Assembly (NCBI RefSeq): GCF_001296045.1
Contig: NZ_LJHS01000002.1
Span: 124,001 to 188,000 of the forward strand
DNA: 64,000 nt
Direction: 5' to 3'
Origin: Rhizobium sp. AAP43
Lineage (GTDB): Bacteria > Pseudomonadota > Alphaproteobacteria > Rhizobiales > Rhizobiaceae
The position numbers were made by a program, and so were the translations under genes. Below the pieces are notes generated by a model. It was given only the letters and a program-made list of their open reading frames with translations. It was not told the DNA's origin and did no database searches. How positions within the stretch are numbered: position 1 is the first letter of the stretch; each line of letters starts with the position of its first letter. Positions 62,463 to 64,000 of the stretch are shown here, piece by piece.

Positions 62463-63677
62463 ATGACCTTGGCCGGAAAGCGCATTTTGCTGATCATTGC
62501 CGGTGGCATCGCCGCCTACAAGAGCCTCGACCTCATCCGACGGCTACGCGAGCGGGGCGCCAGTGTGCGGCCGATCATGACCCGCGGCGCACAGGAATTC
62601 ATTACGCCGCTTGCAGTCGGCGCCCTTGCGGCAAGCCATGTCTACATCGATCTGTTTTCACGCGAGGACGAACAGGATGTCGGCCATATCCGGCTGGCAC
62701 GGGAATGCGACCTCATTGTCGTCGCGCCTGCTACGGCCGACCTCATGGCCAAGATGGCGCATGGACTGGCGGATGATCTGGCCTCGACCGTGTTGCTCGC
62801 CAGTGACCGGCCCATCCTCATCGCGCCAGCCATGAACCCGAAGATGTGGCAGAAGCCGGCAACACAGCGCAATCGTCAGACGCTGGAACGCGACGGGGTC
62901 CATTTCATCGGCCCGATGGAAGGTGAGATGGCGGAAAGCGGCGAGCGTGGCCTCGGCCGCATGGCTGAGCCGCTCGATATAGCGACGCATGTTGAAGGCA
63001 TGCTGGCCGGCCCGAAGCCGCTTGTCGGTCTTAAAGCCGTCGTAACCTCAGGCCCGACACACGAGCCGATCGACCCGGTGCGCTATATCGCCAATCGCTC
63101 GTCCGGCAAGCAGGGCCATGCGATTGCAGCCGCCCTTGCCCGGCTTGGAGCTGAGGTGACACTGGTCTCAGGTCCGGTGACGCTGCCTGATCCAGCTGGA
63201 CTGAACGTCGTGCATGTCGAGCGCGCCGAAGAGATGCGCGATGCCGTCTTGGCCACCCTGCCAGCCGATATCGCGGTGATGGTCGCCGCCGTCGCCGACT
63301 GGCGCGTCATCACGTCTGCTGGCCAGAAGATCAAGAAGCAGCCGGGAGAGGCCCCGCCGCCACTACAGCTCGCGGAAAATCCCGACATCCTCAAGACCAT
63401 CGGCCATCACGAACTGCGACCACGGCTGGTGGTCGGCTTTGCTGCTGAGACGGAACATGTTGAGGAAAACGGCAAGGCCAAACTCCAGAGGAAGGGGGCC
63501 GACCTCATCGTTGCCAACGACGTGTCTCCGGAGACCGGGATCATGGGCGGCGATCGAAATCGGGTCCGGTTGATCACCCATGCCGGCATCGAGGCTTGGC
63601 CGGATTTGTCCAAGGACGAAGTCGCGGAGCGGCTGGCCTTGTGGATCGCAACCCAGGTTGGAGGCAGCAACGCATGA
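62463..63677 (+). CDS. coaBC: Bifunctional phosphopantothenoylcysteine decarboxylase / phosphopantothenate-cysteine ligase
   Basis: CoaBC performs two steps of coenzyme A synthesis. The 404-residue protein has a CoaC flavoprotein part (about 1-185: ILLIIAGGIAAYKSLDLIRR, catalytic histidine in VGHIRLAREC, PAMNPKMW) and a CoaB part (about 190-404: VTSGPTHEPIDPVRYIANRS, SGKQGHAIA, AAVADW, GFAAETE). The ATG at 62463 begins the conserved domain; the upstream open frame is intergenic. It overlaps the next gene by ATGA. Confidence 0.95.
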   Translation: MTLAGKRILLIIAGGIAAYKSLDLIRRLRERGASVRPIMTRGAQEFITPLAVGALAASHVYIDLFSREDEQDVGHIRLARECDLIVVAPATADLMAKMAHGLADDLASTVLLASDRPILIAPAMNPKMWQKPATQRNRQTLERDGVHFIGPMEGEMAESGERGLGRMAEPLDIATHVEGMLAGPKPLVGLKAVVTSGPTHEPIDPVRYIANRSSGKQGHAIAAALARLGAEVTLVSGPVTLPDPAGLNVVHVERAEEMRDAVLATLPADIAVMVAAVADWRVITSAGQKIKKQPGEAPPPLQLAENPDILKTIGHHELRPRLVVGFAAETEHVEENGKAKLQRKGADLIVANDVSPETGIMGGDRNRVRLITHAGIEAWPDLSKDEVAERLALWIATQVGGSNA

Positions 63678-64000
63678 GCATTTTTACGCGAGACGGCTTT
63701 TCCGCCTTTGCCAGCAAATATCCCGGCACGAGCCTTGTCGACCAGTGGGACAGCTGTATCGCCAAGGTGGGTGACAAGGTCTTTGCGCTCCTGACCGACA
63801 AGGAGTGCCACCTTGCCTTCAAGGTGAGCGAGGAGACATTCGAGATCCTGACCTCGCTCGACGGCGTGTCGCAGGCACCCTATTTCGCTAAGCGCAAATG
63901 GGTGGCCGTCGAACCGGGGACGGCGTTGTCCGAGGCTGAGCTTTCGGAATATCTGGACCGATCCTATCGTGCCGTCAGTGCCGGGCTCACCCGCAAACTG
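63674..64000 (+). CDS. MmcQ/YjbR (DUF419) family protein, N-terminal part
   Basis: The frame starts at the ATG overlapping the coaBC stop (ATGA) and runs off the window after 109 residues. The visible part has AFASKYPGTSLVDQWDSCIA, a KVGDKVFALLTDK strand, LAFKVSEETFEILTS and YFAKRKWVAVEPG, the pattern of the small YjbR fold whose role (possible DNA binding) is unsettled. Most of the protein appears to be present. Confidence 0.8.
   Translation, partial: MSIFTRDGFSAFASKYPGTSLVDQWDSCIAKVGDKVFALLTDKECHLAFKVSEETFEILTSLDGVSQAPYFAKRKWVAVEPGTALSEAELSEYLDRSYRAVSAGLTRKL

Noticed and set aside
1-64000. tRNA genes, rRNA, CRISPR arrays, insertion sequences, prophage or integrative elements
   Set aside because: Intergenic spaces are short and were read for cloverleaf ends, arrays and terminal repeats; none was seen. 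This was by eye, so a tRNAscan and repeat search would be decisive.

Overview
The window is a continuous piece of chromosome from an alphaproteobacterium of the Rhizobiales, most likely a Rhizobiaceae member of the Rhizobium / Agrobacterium / Sinorhizobium group. The evidence is GC-rich coding DNA, both ornithine-lipid genes (olsA and olsB), a praR-type regulator, the lptC-lptA-lptB-rpoN-hpf-ptsN cluster, and gene neighbourhoods typical of that family. About 62 protein genes fill almost the whole window. I found no rRNA, tRNA, CRISPR array, insertion sequence, prophage, integrase or foreign island. It is housekeeping and core regulatory DNA, so the unusual signals lie mainly in the intergenic regions.

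Layout. 1-2.2 kb: end of dapD, dapE and a membrane protein (lysine / cell-wall precursor pathway). 2.2-4.4 kb, minus strand: truA, fmt and def (tRNA modification, start-tRNA formylation, N-terminal deformylation). 4.5-10.9 kb: a soluble globin-type chemoreceptor, rmuC, ribokinase and a membrane Cache chemoreceptor ending in a WEEF tail. 10.9-12.3 kb: nucleoside hydrolase and a DUF1150 protein. 12.4-26 kb, a long minus-strand block: trmB, metK, praR, lnt, corC-like, ybeY, phoH-like, miaB, olsA, a Fur-family regulator, rimI, tsaB, an Nfu scaffold, a UspA protein and trpS. The miaB-phoH-ybeY-corC-lnt part has the order of Escherichia coli miaB-ybeZ-ybeY-ybeX-lnt. 26.4-38.7 kb: a small secreted M15-type peptidase, murJ, glnD, mutS, tme/maeB, a LysR regulator divergent from a small DUF1127-like gene, and olsB. 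38.7-42 kb: lspA, two RNA methyltransferase genes, a LapA-domain protein and ihfB. 42.3-47.5 kb, plus strand: lptC-lptA-lptB-rpoN-hpf-ptsN. 47.5-52.1 kb: grpE, hrcA, rph, rdgB and hemW. 52.2-57.7 kb: dnaA, rpsT, echA, mutM and ubiE. 57.7-64 kb: ubiB, a three-gene histidine kinase / response regulator / REC-HisKA_2 kinase cassette, coaBC and a YjbR-family gene cut by the window end.

How the parts work together. Lipopolysaccharide export (lptABC), lipoprotein maturation (lspA, lnt), lipid II flipping (murJ) and ornithine lipids (olsA/olsB) make this an envelope-rich neighbourhood. GlnD, RpoN, PtsN and HPF are central nitrogen and growth-state regulators. TruA, TrmB, MiaB, TsaB, YbeY, Rph, RimI and the two methyltransferases serve RNA and ribosome maturation. 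DnaA, MutS, MutM, RdgB and RmuC serve replication and genome integrity.

The most interesting signal is the roughly 800 bp between dnaA and rpsT. Six GANTC (CcrM) sites sit in 141 bp, four of them as the ends of two perfect inverted repeats. On the dnaA side of this cluster is a segment predicted to fold as a three-way junction plus a hairpin in the dnaA-sense RNA. Other regulatory candidates are a perfect palindrome upstream of metK, a praR promoter whose -35 contains the lnt stop codon, phased repeats upstream of the secreted peptidase, and inverted repeats between the LysR and DUF1127-like genes. I see no evidence of a wholly new multi-gene system.
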